Part shown: piece after piece, positions 43,568 through 53,850 of the stretch | Numbering within the stretch: the first letter of the stretch is position 1 | Layout: the number at the start of each line of letters is the position of its first letter | NCBI RefSeq assembly: GCF_947172395.1 | Contig: NC_069099.1 | Coordinates: 9,305,740 to 9,369,739, forward strand | Source of the DNA: Bicyclus anynana | Lineage: Eukaryota > Arthropoda > Insecta > Lepidoptera > Nymphalidae | Length of the DNA: 64,000 nucleotides | Direction: 5' to 3' | Program-made: the position numbers and the translations under genes | Notes under the pieces: generated by a model | Database searches by the model: none | Told to the model about the DNA's origin: nothing | The model's input: the letters and a program-made list of their open reading frames with translations, nothing else

Positions 43568-44290
43568 ATTTTAATCAAAGACTGGGAAGTGGGTCAAATT
43601 AAGATTCCAAGATTTTTTTACATACATAATTACAAATGAAGCTAATTTAAGCATGTTAAAAAGAACACGACTTTGCAAATAAAGTAAAGAGTAAATCCGT
43701 TTGATTAGTTAAACGTTCAATCAAGCCGTAATTTGTTACATGCAAAATTTCATCCTAATCGAAGACCGGGAAGTGGGTCAAATTAAGATTCCAAGATTTT
43801 TTTACATACATAATTACAAATGAAGCTAATTTAAGCGTGTTAAAAAGAACACGACTTTGCAAATAAAGTAAAGAGTAAATCCGTTTGATTAGTTAAACGT
43901 TCAATCAAGCCGTAATTTGTTACATGCAAAATTTCATCCTAATCGAAGACCGGGAAGTGGGTCAAATTAAGATTCCAAGATTTTTTTACATACATAGTTA
44001 CAAGTGAAGCTAATATAAGCGTGTTAAAAAGAACACTACTTTTAAAATAAAGTAGAGTAAATCCGTTTGATTAGTTAAACGTTTAATTAAGCCGTAATTT
44101 GTTACATGCAAAATTTCATCCTAATCGAAGACCGGGAAGTGGGTCAAATTAAGATTCCAAGATTTTCTTACATACATAGTTACAAGTGAAGCTAATTTAA
44201 ACGTGTTTAAAAGAACACGACTTTGAAAATAAAGTAGAGTAAATCCGTTTGATTAGTTAAACGTTTAATCAAGCCGTAATTTGTTACAAG
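43568..44290. repeat. Tandem array, four ~184-bp units
   Basis: GGGTCAAATTAAGATTCCAA occurs at 43591, 43775, 43959 and 44141. Each unit holds TACATACATA, the GTGTTAAAAAGAACAC hairpin (lost in unit 1), CCGTTTGATTAGTTAAACG and TGCAAAATTTCATCCTAATC. Units 1-2 and 2-3 are nearly identical; unit 4 is more diverged. Confidence 0.95.
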
Positions 44291-44957
44291 CGGAGACATT
44301 CTGTCACTAACTCCCAAATTAGCGTTCTCCGGACTAATATATCTTTAATCGGAAAGAAAGGAGGCCGAACGGAAAAAAAACGTAGCCCAATTTTCCGGAA
44401 AGTGGAACGGTGGCGGTTGACCGATTAATTATTCGTTTGTGCGAGTGAAGCTACTGTCGCCGGGACCGTGGCACGCTATCGCCATCGATTCCCGATAGCG
44501 TGTTATGTAACTTTCTAAGCTGTTTGCGCTCTATGCACGACTCCTGTTGACATCTCCACTTTATAGCTGTTGTGGTGTGATGCAACTGTGAAATTGATGT
44601 TCTTAATTAGTAAACGCCTTGGCCATGTACCTTTGCCGCATTTTAAGATATTTATATATGTTTATGCCTCCTAAATTTCTAATTCCCATTAGTACTTTGA
44701 AAGAAGAGAAGAGTTAATTTCACAATTAAGGTAGGTTTAGTATAGGAAAAAAATATACTATTAATACCTAACCTAGGTATCTAACTATTTTTTTGTATAG
44801 TTACAGTTAGGTATATGAAAAATACATATAAAAGTATATCAAAATCCTTATAATTATCCAAAAATACAAACTTTACATTTACAACAATAGTAGCGATAAT
44901 CATTCATTCAGTAAAGCTTCACGTTCGAGTGTCAAATAGTTTAATTTTAATTAAATA
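44291..44957. other. No gene recognised; GC-rich unique block
   Basis: 44300-44600 is GC-richer and shows no family resemblance to other repeats here. It has a 10-bp inverted repeat (CACGCTATCG/CGATAGCGTG, 44472-44502). The right part is AT-rich. Confidence 0.4.
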
Positions 44958-45230
44958 AGTAGGCCCAGTGGGTATGACCTCTGCCTTCGAATCGGAGGAC
45001 GTGAGCTCGAATCCTGTCGGGGCATGCACGTCTAACATTTCAGTTATGTGCATTTTAAGAAATTAAATATCACGTGTACCTTACCGTGTGTATACCTTAG
45101 GATCTTCTCAATTCTAAACTACTAATCCGCATTGGGCCAACGTGGTGGACTATTGTCCTAAGCCCTCTCATTCTGAGAGGAGACTCGTGTTCATCATTGA
45201 GCCGAATATGGGTTGTTAATAATGATGAAG
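44958..45230 (+). mobile_element. tRNA-derived SINE, family A, diverged
   Basis: TAGGCCCAGTGGGTATGACC, AGCTCGAATCCTGTCGGGGC (B box), CACGTCTAACATTTCAGTT, AATCCGCATTGGGCCAACGT and the AATAATGATGAAG tail. Part of the middle is deleted. Confidence 0.88.
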
Positions 45231-45295
45231 TAGGTCCAGTGCGGATGTGGGAAGAAGTTGAAATAAATGTAGAGCGCGCGTAAGGTATCTTTTTT

Positions 45296-45423
45296 TTTCA
45301 AAAGTTTCAATTTGATAAATGACACGTCATTTATCAGTTTGATTATGATTATTAATGTATGTTTCGTAAGAGTTTTTTGCGTCTCAGTAGTAATGTAAAG
45401 CTATGTAATGTAAACTTTTGAAA
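45296..45423. repeat. Nested inverted repeats (possible MITE)
   Basis: TTTCAAAAGTTT (45296-45307) pairs with AAACTTTTGAAA (45412-45423). Inside, TGATAAATGAC/GTCATTTATCA (45314-45337) forms a hairpin with a 2-nt spacer. Confidence 0.8.
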
Positions 45424-45631
45424 CGAGTGTGGTAAGTATATACTAGTATATACAGATTTTTTTTTCCTGGGCCCAAATACTATTAAACCTAATGAGTATT
45501 GAAGAAATCTTTACAATTTCACTTGTTGAACATTTAAAAATATAAAAATAAACGAGTGACTAGTATAAATTACGCAAAGTGTGCAGTTAGTCATGAAAGT
45601 ATAATATGTTAGAGATTAACTAAACCTTTAA

Positions 45632-46180
45632 CCCGGCCAGAAGAAGGTGAAAAATTGTTACACCATCTGTGGGATGGGTATGGCATACCCAAATACAGAT
45701 TTCTTGATTTTGATTAACATTAGGAAAGTGAGGTAATTTTATAAAATAACCCATTACTAGTTACAAAATTATTTACATTTGTGTAAAAACCAAAGCAAAA
45801 TTTTTAACAAATGAAGAATATTTTGAAATTATGACTCAATATTTGGGACAATTAAACAAATTTTAACATTATTTAATATTAAATTTGCCTTACACAATTT
45901 AACTTCAACATAACACATAACATTCTAATTCTTCTATACAAATTAACTTAGGTAAGCTATTCCAAAGCAGATTTGTTCCACACACATTGTGTTTTCACTT
46001 GTAGTTTTCTCCTTCGCCGATGCAACTATCACAACGCTGACATTACTGTCACTTACAATCACTTTCTGCACCACCTTTTCAACTACTAAGCCAGCCGAGT
46101 TCCAGAAATCGCACAATTAAAAACTACTTACTGTTTTACAAATCGCTGGGTATAAGGTACCCAATCTCACTCACGGCGGG
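45632..46180. mobile_element. piggyBac-like non-autonomous element
   Basis: It is flanked by TTAA at 45628-45631 and 46181-46184, the piggyBac target duplication. The ends are CCCGGCCAGAAG and, inverted, CCCGCCGTGAGT. Subterminal GGGTATGGCATACCC (left) and GGGTATAAGGTACCC (right) are similar, each nearly palindromic. No transposase frame is seen in 549 bp. Confidence 0.6.
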
Positions 46181-46184
46181 TTAA

Positions 46185-46809
46185 AGCGCAGTAAAAACAT
46201 GAAATTGCATTATTTATGCATTACACAGCGTGTGGCGTGACAATGCAACACGGGAATAAGGAATAAGAATTAATTGAAACGAAAGAGTAATAAAGGCGTT
46301 GTTTTTCTAACACAATGCAATTGCACGCGAGCTAAAACTTAATTGTAACGTACGGTTGTATTTCGGGAGCGGTCAATGAGGAAAGAACCTCTGGAATATT
46401 TTTTTCTGCAAATATGATGTCCAATGTTTCAAATCCAATGTATCCAATGCGTCCAATGTTTCCTAGACTAGACCTCAATAGCTCGAGACCAGACGAATAT
46501 CTTAGCATTCCATGGATTCACCGTGCGGGTGCCGGGTCCATCGCGTGGTAGAGAGAAAAACTCCGAGGAGAGTCCCGAACTTGTGACAATAGGATGTAGG
46601 GTTAAGGAATACATATACCTATTCTATTAATTAATGCCAAACCAGTGTCATGTTTTAATTAAAGCCGTTTCTGAAAGAACCACAGACATTTTGTAATTTA
46701 AACGGCTTGAATTAAAACTGATCAGAAGGTAGCACATAGGTAACAAACGTATTTGGAAATGACAAGTCTTGGGTTGGATTTAAAAACTAATAAAATTACA
46801 ATACTGGAT
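46185..46809. other. No gene recognised; short TCCAATG repeat
   Basis: TCCAATG occurs four times at 46420-46460. Moderate-GC patch at 46470-46590. No exon recognised. Confidence 0.4.
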
Positions 46810-46985
46810 TCTGGCTGCTGGGAGGCTTCGGCTGTGGCTTGTTAACAACCTACCAGCAAAGGCGTACCACCAAGTAAATTAGCGTTCCGGTATGATATCG
46901 TGTAGAAACCAAAATGGGTGTGGATTTTCATCCTATACTTACGCCTAACAAGTTAGCGCGCCCGCGTTAACATTACCATGAGGTT

Positions 46986-47145
46986 CTAATGGCGTTTTGA
47001 TACTGTTACTATCGCGTTAACGTAAACGCGAATTTCTAAGGAATTGAAACAGCGCCATCTAGTGGCACTACTGCATAACTGTCGTTACGTCGCGTTTACG
47101 TTAACGCGATAGTAACTGTATGAAAATATTCAAAACTCCCTCTAG
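46986..47145. mobile_element. Foldback MITE with 27-bp perfect inverted repeats
   Basis: 47005-47031 and 47090-47116 are perfect 27-bp complements, beginning GTTACTATCGCG. The stem is built on GCGTTAACGTAAACGCG. Outer parts CTAATGGCGTTTTGATA and (inverted) CTAGAGGGAGTTTTGAATA are also related. The 58-nt spacer holds GCGCCATCTAGTGG. It sits inside a family B SINE. Superfamily unknown. Confidence 0.85.
47052..47065 (-). promoter_or_regulatory. Perfect CTCF-type core motif
   Basis: Minus strand CCACTAGATGGCGC fits the consensus CCASYAGRKGGCRS at all 14 positions. It lies in the spacer of the foldback element. Binding is not shown by sequence alone. Confidence 0.5.
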
Positions 47146-47192
47146 GCACAGTGAGATTGCAATCAAGGGCTAACTAGTAAAGAATAAAAATA

Positions 47193-48111
47193 AAAAAAAG
47201 TTTCGTTAAACTATGTTAACTATATCAACGTTCAAGGTTACTGATAACTGTAAACTTCACACTTAGGATCACACGACCATGCAAATGAGTTAGTTAGGTG
47301 TTAATGGGATTGGCCACTAAATTGAATTTAATCCAGTATACCCACATCATTCATAATTATAACTTTGATTATAAGGGATTTAGTACAAAACATATTGCTA
47401 ATACGGCACTAAAATATTAAAAAAAAATAATTTAGAGAGTAATTAATGAAAAAAAATGTCTGTTCGTCTGTCTGTTTACGCTAATAAACAAAACTAATAA
47501 AATACTTTAAATTACAAATATAAAATCTAAGGTGTTCCAAGCGTGTAAAGTTTTAATATTAAACTTCCAACAAATTAAAAACTGCTGACTTAAAATTGCT
47601 TTCGATTTCTTAAATTTATATTTGTGAAAATAGACACCCTTAAAGTCAATATTATGTATTTTAACAGCGTCTGGTGAAGGTTTGTCACATACCTAAATTT
47701 TTGGAAACTAAGAACATTATATCTCTTGTTATCTCGAATAATTAAACATAATAAATGTACTTAGGTACGTACTTGCTACTTTTGAACAATGATCCCAGTG
47801 CCATAGTGATTTACCTAAAATTCAAATCTATTTTTTTTTTAAAGTAGGCATACTCTTAAAACGTCAGGTACTTTTAAAACATCCGGTTTGTTTTATTTAT
47901 AGTAAGTTAAGTATTTATTAAGTTAGTTTTTTATTCAAGAGTCACTGTTAAAGTCACTGTGCAAGCATGGGGTGCACCAAACTTTCTTAAATGACAAAGG
48001 TTTGGCATACAGGTTCATACGAGTATACTATTTGTATTGCTTCAAATGCATCAATCATTACATTGCAGATTGTTGACATCCTCTATATTATGCAAAAGAC
48101 AATTATTGATT
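47193..48111. other. No gene recognised
   Basis: AT-rich sequence; no repeat family or exon recognised. Confidence 0.4.
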
Positions 48112-48409
48112 ACCATCATCATCATCATTAGCTCGAGTCTCCTCTCAGAATAAGAGGGGTTAGGACAATAGTCCACTACGCTGGCCCAATGCAGATTGGC
48201 AAACTTCACACACGCAGAGAATTGAGGAAATTCTCTGGTATGCAGGTTTCCTCACGATGTTTTTCCTTCACCGTTTGAGACACGTGATATTTAATTTCTT
48301 AAAATGCACACAACTGAAAACTTGGAGATGCAATCCCCGAACCGGATTCAAACCCACACCCTCCGGAATCGGAGGCAGAGGTCATATCCGCTGGGTTATC
48401 ACGGCTCAC
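48112..48409 (-). mobile_element. tRNA-derived SINE, family A, full length
   Basis: It starts with the tail (ATC)n then GCTCGAGTCTCCTCTCAGAA. CCAATGCAGATTGGCAAACT and TGCACACAACTGAAAACTTG lead to the head CCGGATTCAAACCCACACC and GGGTTATCACGGCTC. The B box has one change (TTCAAAC). Confidence 0.9.
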
Positions 48410-48797
48410 TATCATCAACCTAGTTATTTTTATATGAATGGCTGAATGCCGCTTTGTTGTTTAACGAGCCGTAAAAACCAAGCAATTAATGCATTCCATG
48501 TTATTAACATCTTGCTTCTGAATGGCCGGGTTTGCAATGAGAAATTAAGCTAATTAACGCTCAAGGGATAATGAAGATTATTTATAAGATTTGAAAGTTC
48601 AATTTTGAATGAAAGTAAATTGTTTCATTTATTAAGTCTGCGCAAACTAAAGTGAAACGTCACTGTAACAATAAATAAACGAATGTTTTCCTATGTGCTG
48701 ATGGATGCATATCGCGAAATATTCGAGCGAATCTTGTTGTTCTTGCTTTGTGTATACATTGCGGTATTTGTACTGAGTCTCACGCCAAACACAGAAT
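48410..48797. other. No gene recognised
   Basis: AT-rich; nothing recognised. Confidence 0.4.
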
Positions 48798-48925
48798 CAA
48801 ATACAAATACAAATCTTTATTGGTAAAAACATACAGGTTTTTACAAATATCATTGTTGAGTTGAGAGAGTTGTCACCTTCTTTTGGGCATGATGGTGCCT
48901 GTGACAGAAAGCCTCACTCTTCCAT
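48798..48925 (-). mobile_element. Probable LINE 3' end with (ATACAA)n tail
   Basis: AATCAAATACAAATACAAAT followed by CTTTATTGGTAAAAACATAC is the pattern of a LINE 3'-UTR on the minus strand. GAGTTGTCACCTTCTTTTGG follows. No coding part. Confidence 0.5.
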
Positions 48926-48980
48926 AGCCTACATAAAATCTGTATGTATGAATGTGTTGTTTTTTTTTTTAATTTTTTTT

Positions 48981-49066
48981 ATTCTTTACAAGTTAGCCCT
49001 TGACTACAATCTTGATGGTAAGTGAAGATGCAATCTAAGATGAAAGCGGGATAACTTGTTAGGAGG
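48981..49066 (-). mobile_element. tRNA-derived SINE, family B, 3' end only
   Basis: TTCTTTACAAGTTAGCCCTT, GCAATCTAAGATGAAAGCGG and TAACTTGTTAGGAGGAG. An RTE fragment follows 75 bp downstream. Confidence 0.8.
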
Positions 49067-49139
49067 AGAAGTATGTGTGTGTGGAGATGTGTGTAAAATA
49101 CTGCCATACTAGTAATATTCCTAATAAGACCTTTTCAGT

Positions 49140-49195
49140 AATGCATCCAGCGAATCCCTGCGGCTCACTTGATGTCATTAGTCCACCTGTTCATC
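49140..49195 (-). mobile_element. RTE-type LINE fragment, about 55 bp
   Basis: ATGCATCCAGCGAATCCCTG then CTTGATGTCATTAGTCCACC corresponds to 39820-39870. Ends are ragged. Confidence 0.7.
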
Positions 49196-50980
49196 AACAA
49201 CATTGTCACTTAACAACAAGTGAGATCGCAGTCAAGCGCTTATTCTACTCGAAATAACGGAATAATTGGAAGATTATTGGTATTACAAAGACCTATACAA
49301 CGATAACACTATGAAATAAGCGAGTAAAAAAAATATCTCCACTTTACTTGTAGGGGAGGTACCCTAAAAACACATTTTTCAAGATTTTATTGTTCGACTT
49401 TGCTCACATTTTTAATGTACATACTCATGTTACTCGTATTTAACACAGATTTCTAGTAGTAATAGTCTCTGCGCTTAACCGCGGACGGACGGATGGACAG
49501 ACGGACATGGCGAAACTAAAAGGCATCCTTGTGAACTACGGAACCCGATTGGTTAGATAAAATCTTCCGTGTTCAATATTTCGTAACGAACTTCTCTTTG
49601 CAATGTTTTACCATACTATTTTTTTTTTTAAGAATTTTTGCCATATATTGTTTATAATATGACAAATATTCCTATTTCCCTCCAACTAGTAGACCAACGG
49701 GGTGAGGTTTGAACCACCACCCTACGGTGATGAGCCCAACTGTTCTTACCGTTGAGGCTTTATTATTATTATTATACGGGTTATATAAAAGGCGGATAAG
49801 TATATCTGTCAAACACAGTCCTTCTAGTTTTTTTCTTATATATTATGGTTTGTAATCAGAAAAAAAAAAAACTGTGTCGTTTTTAATGAAAGGGATTTTT
49901 ATATATTTCATCCACGGTAAAAATAAATTTTTACTCGTGTGAGACTTTTGTGTGATAAAATGAATACTTTCCTGCCCGGATGTTGCTAGCCGCGTGCCGT
50001 AAAATATTCGATGCAACCGCGTTCTATCCGTTGTATTTCTGTTGTGGTGTTTGTACTTTGCTTCACGTTGAATTAAATTCGTTTCCAACCGTTTCAATGG
50101 AACGTTTTAACGGTGTAGCGTTATATTTATCCGTGAAACGGCTTTTATTGACTATGAAGTGGTATTCAGTTTTATGGTGGCTTTGTCGGCGTGAGAAGTA
50201 CGCTGGGTATCTTTTATTGAAACGTTTCAATAAACTCTTTACACAGCTACTGTAAATATGTAGAGTTCTATAAAGCAACATCAGATTACAATTTGTTTTT
50301 TTACTACTTTTTCCGACGTTCTTGCAGTAATGAAAATAAAAGAGAAAAGGGTTTATTTTACAAGTTAATTAACAGTCAACCAATTTCATTGCATGTAATA
50401 TACATTTTCTACGATATTTTTTAATGTATGTTAGACAAATTATAATGGCTTCTTCCATCATTATTTAGCATCAGACACAATTGCAGTAAAGTGTAAAACT
50501 ATATATTTACAAAATGTGTTAATTTACTGATCAGTCAATTTTTCAATTATATGAATGAAGTGAACTTTTTTTCATTAAAAATGGTAGTCATTTATAACTT
50601 TATAAAATTTTAATTTTCTATAACTTATGTGTTTACGGTAAATAAAATGGCCCTAGAACAATTTAATTAAATTAAATTTCTATTAAATTTCTATTAATTT
50701 TTATTAAATTTCCGATATTTCATTAAAAATATTTACAGTTGAATAGAAGTCAGCATTTTTGCGGAAATTCATCATAAACATAATATTGATTGATTGACTT
50801 CGCAAATTAACATTATAAGTCCATATCTCTTGTGGATGCTCCAATTTCGTAATGAAACGTACTTAGGTGATTTTTTATCGGATGTAGGTCACCTTGGCTG
50901 TTGGAATTTTTTGCGGAAAATAGCAAAAAATAAATCAATTATTCCTTGATTATGCAAAATTATGCTCAACTCTCAACTAT
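49196..50980. other. No gene recognised; two repeat traces
   Basis: 49335-49570 contains an unclassified repeat (TTACTTGTAGGGGAGGTACC, then AACTACGGAACCCGATTGG). 49680-49762 has a tRNA-like SINE head on the minus strand (GGTTCAAACCTCACC). Overlapping 60- to 90-codon frames at 49843-50281 show no domain. Confidence 0.45.
50213..50234. repeat. 22-bp perfect palindrome
   Basis: The centre is TTGAAACGTTTCAA, extended by TTTAT on the left and ATAAA on the right (one T/A shared). No spacer. Confidence 0.95.
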
Positions 50981-51195
50981 AGTTCCAAGAGCCGATGGAC
51001 GTTGGGGTCCCAAAGTGCTGGAATGGTGACCCCGCACTAGTAAGCGCAGTGTTGGCCGACTAACCACCAGGTGGACTGACGACATCAAGCGAGTCGCAGG
51101 GATTCGCTGGATGCAGGTGGCTCAGTATCGTGATGTTTGGAAGTCCCTACAAAGGCCTATGTCCTGCAGTGGACGTCCATCGGCTGATATGATGA
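50981..51195 (+). mobile_element. RTE-type LINE 3' fragment with GAT tail
   Basis: GAGCCGATGGACGTTGGGGT through TGGAAGTCCCTACAAAGGCC to GTCCATCGGCTGATATGATG. A one-base loss (CTACAAAGGCC) and CGACTAACCACC break the frame. CTCAACT lies directly on both sides (50974-50980 and 51200-51206), a likely target duplication. Confidence 0.9.
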
Positions 51196-51568
51196 TGATG
51201 CTCAACTAACGATTAATTATTATTAAACTTAGTACAAAATAATGTAGGTAATCAACTCTACGTAAATCTACGTAAGTTTCCACACGAACAATTTTCATAC
51301 ATTTTCCTCACAAGAGCTACTTTCTTCGCTGAACAATTTTCTCGAGCACGAATATTGACGGCGGCAATGTAACGCGCGACACAATCAGACTTGTACCGTT
51401 AGAGGGTTGTATTTTCGGAACTTTAAAAGTTATAAAATGCGAGTTTAAAAATACGATATATTTGAAAAATTTCCTCTATAAAATGGGAATAACATATTAT
51501 TGCTTGAAACGTATCGTCTGGGACCTGGGTAATAAAGGAAATACCAGTCTAATGGTGATATATTAATC
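51196..51568. other. No gene recognised
   Basis: AT-rich; nothing recognised. Confidence 0.4.
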
Positions 51569-51847
51569 ACTATCAACCCATATTCGGCACACTGCACGCT
51601 GGCCCAATGCGGATTGGCAGACTTCACCCGCAGATAATTTTTAAATTTTTTTTAAATTTAATTTAAAAATTCTTTCGTATACAGGTTTCCTTACGATGTT
51701 TTTCCTTCAGCCCTTGAGACACGTGATATTTAATTTTTTTTAATGCACACAACTGAAAAGTTCGAGTTGCGTGCTCCGGACCGCTTTCGAACCCACACTC
51801 TCCGGAATCGGAGGCAGAGGTCATTTCTACTGGGCTACCACGGCTCT
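51569..51847 (-). mobile_element. tRNA-derived SINE, family A, internal deletion
   Basis: TATTCGGCACACTGCACGCT joins two family blocks that are normally about 55 bp apart. The rest, to CCGGAATCGGAGGCAGAGGT and CTACCACGGCTC, follows the family. A TTTAAA-rich stretch replaces part of the middle. Confidence 0.88.
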
Positions 51848-52431
51848 CATACAATATCTCGTTTTGACGCTCAGAAATTTTAATTATGTGGTAACTCAGT
51901 TAGAATTTTCTCAAGAATTTTCGTAAATGAAAAAGTTGATCGTCTCATCGAGAAGAAGCTACTCACGACAAATTAACTTTATAGTAATCTGTTGTATAAA
52001 ATGTTCCACGGATCCCTGACTATTTGTAACAGTTATAACATCGTGAATTAGAATGTGTATTTGTAGAACACGTGCAGTATTATCTCATTAAAAATATAAA
52101 AATTCTCTTCAAATCCGTTAAATAAAGGAGTCTTTAAATATTCCAGACTAAAAGCTCCCAGAATAACCGAAACCGGATACCCGGCTTTTATCCGTCTATT
52201 AGCGATCCAATTATGGATTGGAATTTAAATAGGGAGTCCGTTTCGATAACATCGTATGTATTCAACTTTATATGCTGAACATGGTAATCGATCTTTTTCA
52301 TTATTTAAGGTTGTTGAAAGACTAAGGCTATGTGGACAAGGAAAGACCACTATGTTAAGCAATACCGTCAATTTTAACGCGTGGAAACTGTTCTAACCAT
52401 CCACCACATTTTTGGCTATTTTTGTCATTTT
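51848..52431. other. No gene recognised
   Basis: AT-rich; nothing recognised. Confidence 0.4.
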
Positions 52432-52514
52432 TGGCTGGTGGGAGGCTCCGGCCGTGGCTAGTTACTACCCTACCGGCAAAGACGTACCGCCAAGCGATTT
52501 AGCGTTCCGGTTGC
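52432..52514 (+). mobile_element. tRNA-derived SINE, family B, central fragment
   Basis: TTTGGCTGGTGGGAGGCTCC, GTTACTACCCTACCGGCAAA and CCGCCAAGCGATTTAGCG; both ends missing. Confidence 0.8.
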
Positions 52515-52527
52515 CAATCCTATCCTA

Positions 52528-52742
52528 GTAATATTATAAACGCGAAAGTTTGAATGGATGTTTAAATCTTTGTAACTCTTTAACGGCGCAAGTACTGAAC
52601 CGATTTAGCTGAAATTTGGAATGGAAATAGATTTTGTTCTGGATTAACACATAGGCTACTTTTCATCCCGGAAAATTCATGGTTCCTGAGGGATTTGTGA
52701 AATACTAAATTTCACGCGGACGAAGTCGCGGGCATCCACGAG
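52528..52742 (+). mobile_element. Helitron-like element, well preserved
   Basis: It starts TCCTAGTAATATTATAAACG (near 52531) and runs through GCGAAAGTTTGAATGGATGT, ACTGAACCGATTTAGCTGAA and ACATAGGCTACTTTTCATCC. It ends GCGGACGAAGTCGCGGGCAT followed by CCACGAGT, close to the usual CAGCTAGT terminus. It serves here as the reference for this family. Confidence 0.65.
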
Positions 52743-53100
52743 TGATAAAGCATTCCTCAAGTTCGCACAATCATGTGCATTAAATAATTAAAAAAAAATA
52801 CTTGATCGTTCTAGTATTTCATGTATGACCACATTAGTAATAATAGTAGCAACGGCTTTATACTTTCAGTTAAAACAACATACCGAAAAGACCTTTTTCA
52901 TTTTACTAATAAGCTAGCTTTATACTGTAACCAAAAAGGCTGCCGGATTTTATGTAATATTTATGAGAACAATTCAAAGTCGGTGCGGTCTCCGTAATGG
53001 GACACAGGATTGTTTCTGTTGTCACCGAAATCTGGTCAGAACTGCGCTGAAAATTTAGGGCACTTTTTTAAATTCTGAGTGTAATTAATACTATATACAT

Positions 53101-53277
53101 ACTAGCGGACGCCCGCGACTTTATTCTCCCTTAGACCTCTTTAATCTGGCCCAATCTCAAAATCCATTCTTACTGAACGTCTATTACCTACGAACTACCT
53201 CCCTGCCAAATTTAAATTTTGTACATCAAGCGGTTTTCGAGATATCGTGATGAATGATGAACCTTTCGCGTTTATAT
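53101..53277 (-). mobile_element. Helitron-like element, interrupted by a SINE
   Basis: ACTAGCGGACGCCCGCGACT on the plus strand is the reversed 3' terminus. CTGCCAAATTTAAATTTTGT and GGTTTTCGAGATATCGTGA follow. A SINE splits it at 53277, and the sequence resumes at 53608. Confidence 0.65.
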
Positions 53278-53593
53278 CGTCATCAACCCATATTCGGCTC
53301 ACTGCTGAGCTCGAGTCTCCTCTCAGAATGAGACGGGTTAGGCTATTAGTCCACCACGCTGGCCCAATGCGGATTGGCAGACTTCACACACGCAGAGAAT
53401 TAAGATAATTCTCTGGTATGCAGGTTTCCTCACGATGTTTTCCTTCACCGATTGAGACACGTGATATTTAATTTCTTAAAATGCACACAACTGAAAAGTT
53501 GGAGGTGCATGCCCCAGACCGAATTCGAACCCACACCCTCCGGAATCGGAGGCAGAGGTCATATCCACTGGGCTATTACGGCTACAATATGTT
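53278..53593 (-). mobile_element. tRNA-derived SINE, family A, full length with 14-bp target duplication
   Basis: TTTCGCGTTTATAT lies at 53264-53277 and 53594-53607. The SINE has every family block from the (ATC)n tail and TATTCGGCTCACTGCTGAGC to the head CCGAATTCGAACCCACACCC and GGGCTATTACGGC. Confidence 0.95.
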
Positions 53594-53639
53594 TTTCGCG
53601 TTTATATATTAAGGTATATATATAAGATTGAAATGTATT

Positions 53640-53850
53640 TACATGATAACAACAAGCTTTTTTCAAATTTTTGTATATCTGTCCGTTTGTCCGGACTAAT
53701 CTTTAGAACGGCGGAACCAATTTTAATGGGACTTTCAGTGGAAGATACAGAAGGTAATTTCGCAACATATAAGCTACTTTTTATCTCCGAAAAAATATGG
53801 TTCTCGCGGGATTTCAGAAAATCTAAATTTCATGCAAACGCAGTTGCTAA
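53640..53850 (+). mobile_element. Helitron-like remnant
   Basis: GGCGGAACCAATTTTAATGG, CATATAAGCTACTTTTTATC and GTTCTCGCGGGATTTCAGAA match the 52528 family. The 150-codon frame covering 53633-54085 is produced by this repeat and is not a gene. Confidence 0.5.

Larger units (their letters stand above)
46810..47192 (+). mobile_element. tRNA-derived SINE, family B, interrupted by a foldback element
   Basis: GGCTGCTGGGAGGCTTCGGC, TAGCGTTCCGGTATGATATC and GTGTGGATTTTCATCC to CAAGTTAGC form the left part. GTGAGATTGCAATCAAGGGC and TAGTAAAGAATAAAAA form the right part after 47147. The tRNA head is missing. Confidence 0.85.

Noticed and set aside
43568..44290. CRISPR-like regular spacing
   Set aside because: Units are whole 184-bp tandem repeats without unique spacers, in a eukaryotic genome.
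49843..50281. Three overlapping frames on both strands
   Set aside because: No domain on either strand; overlap on opposite strands with similar length suggests chance.
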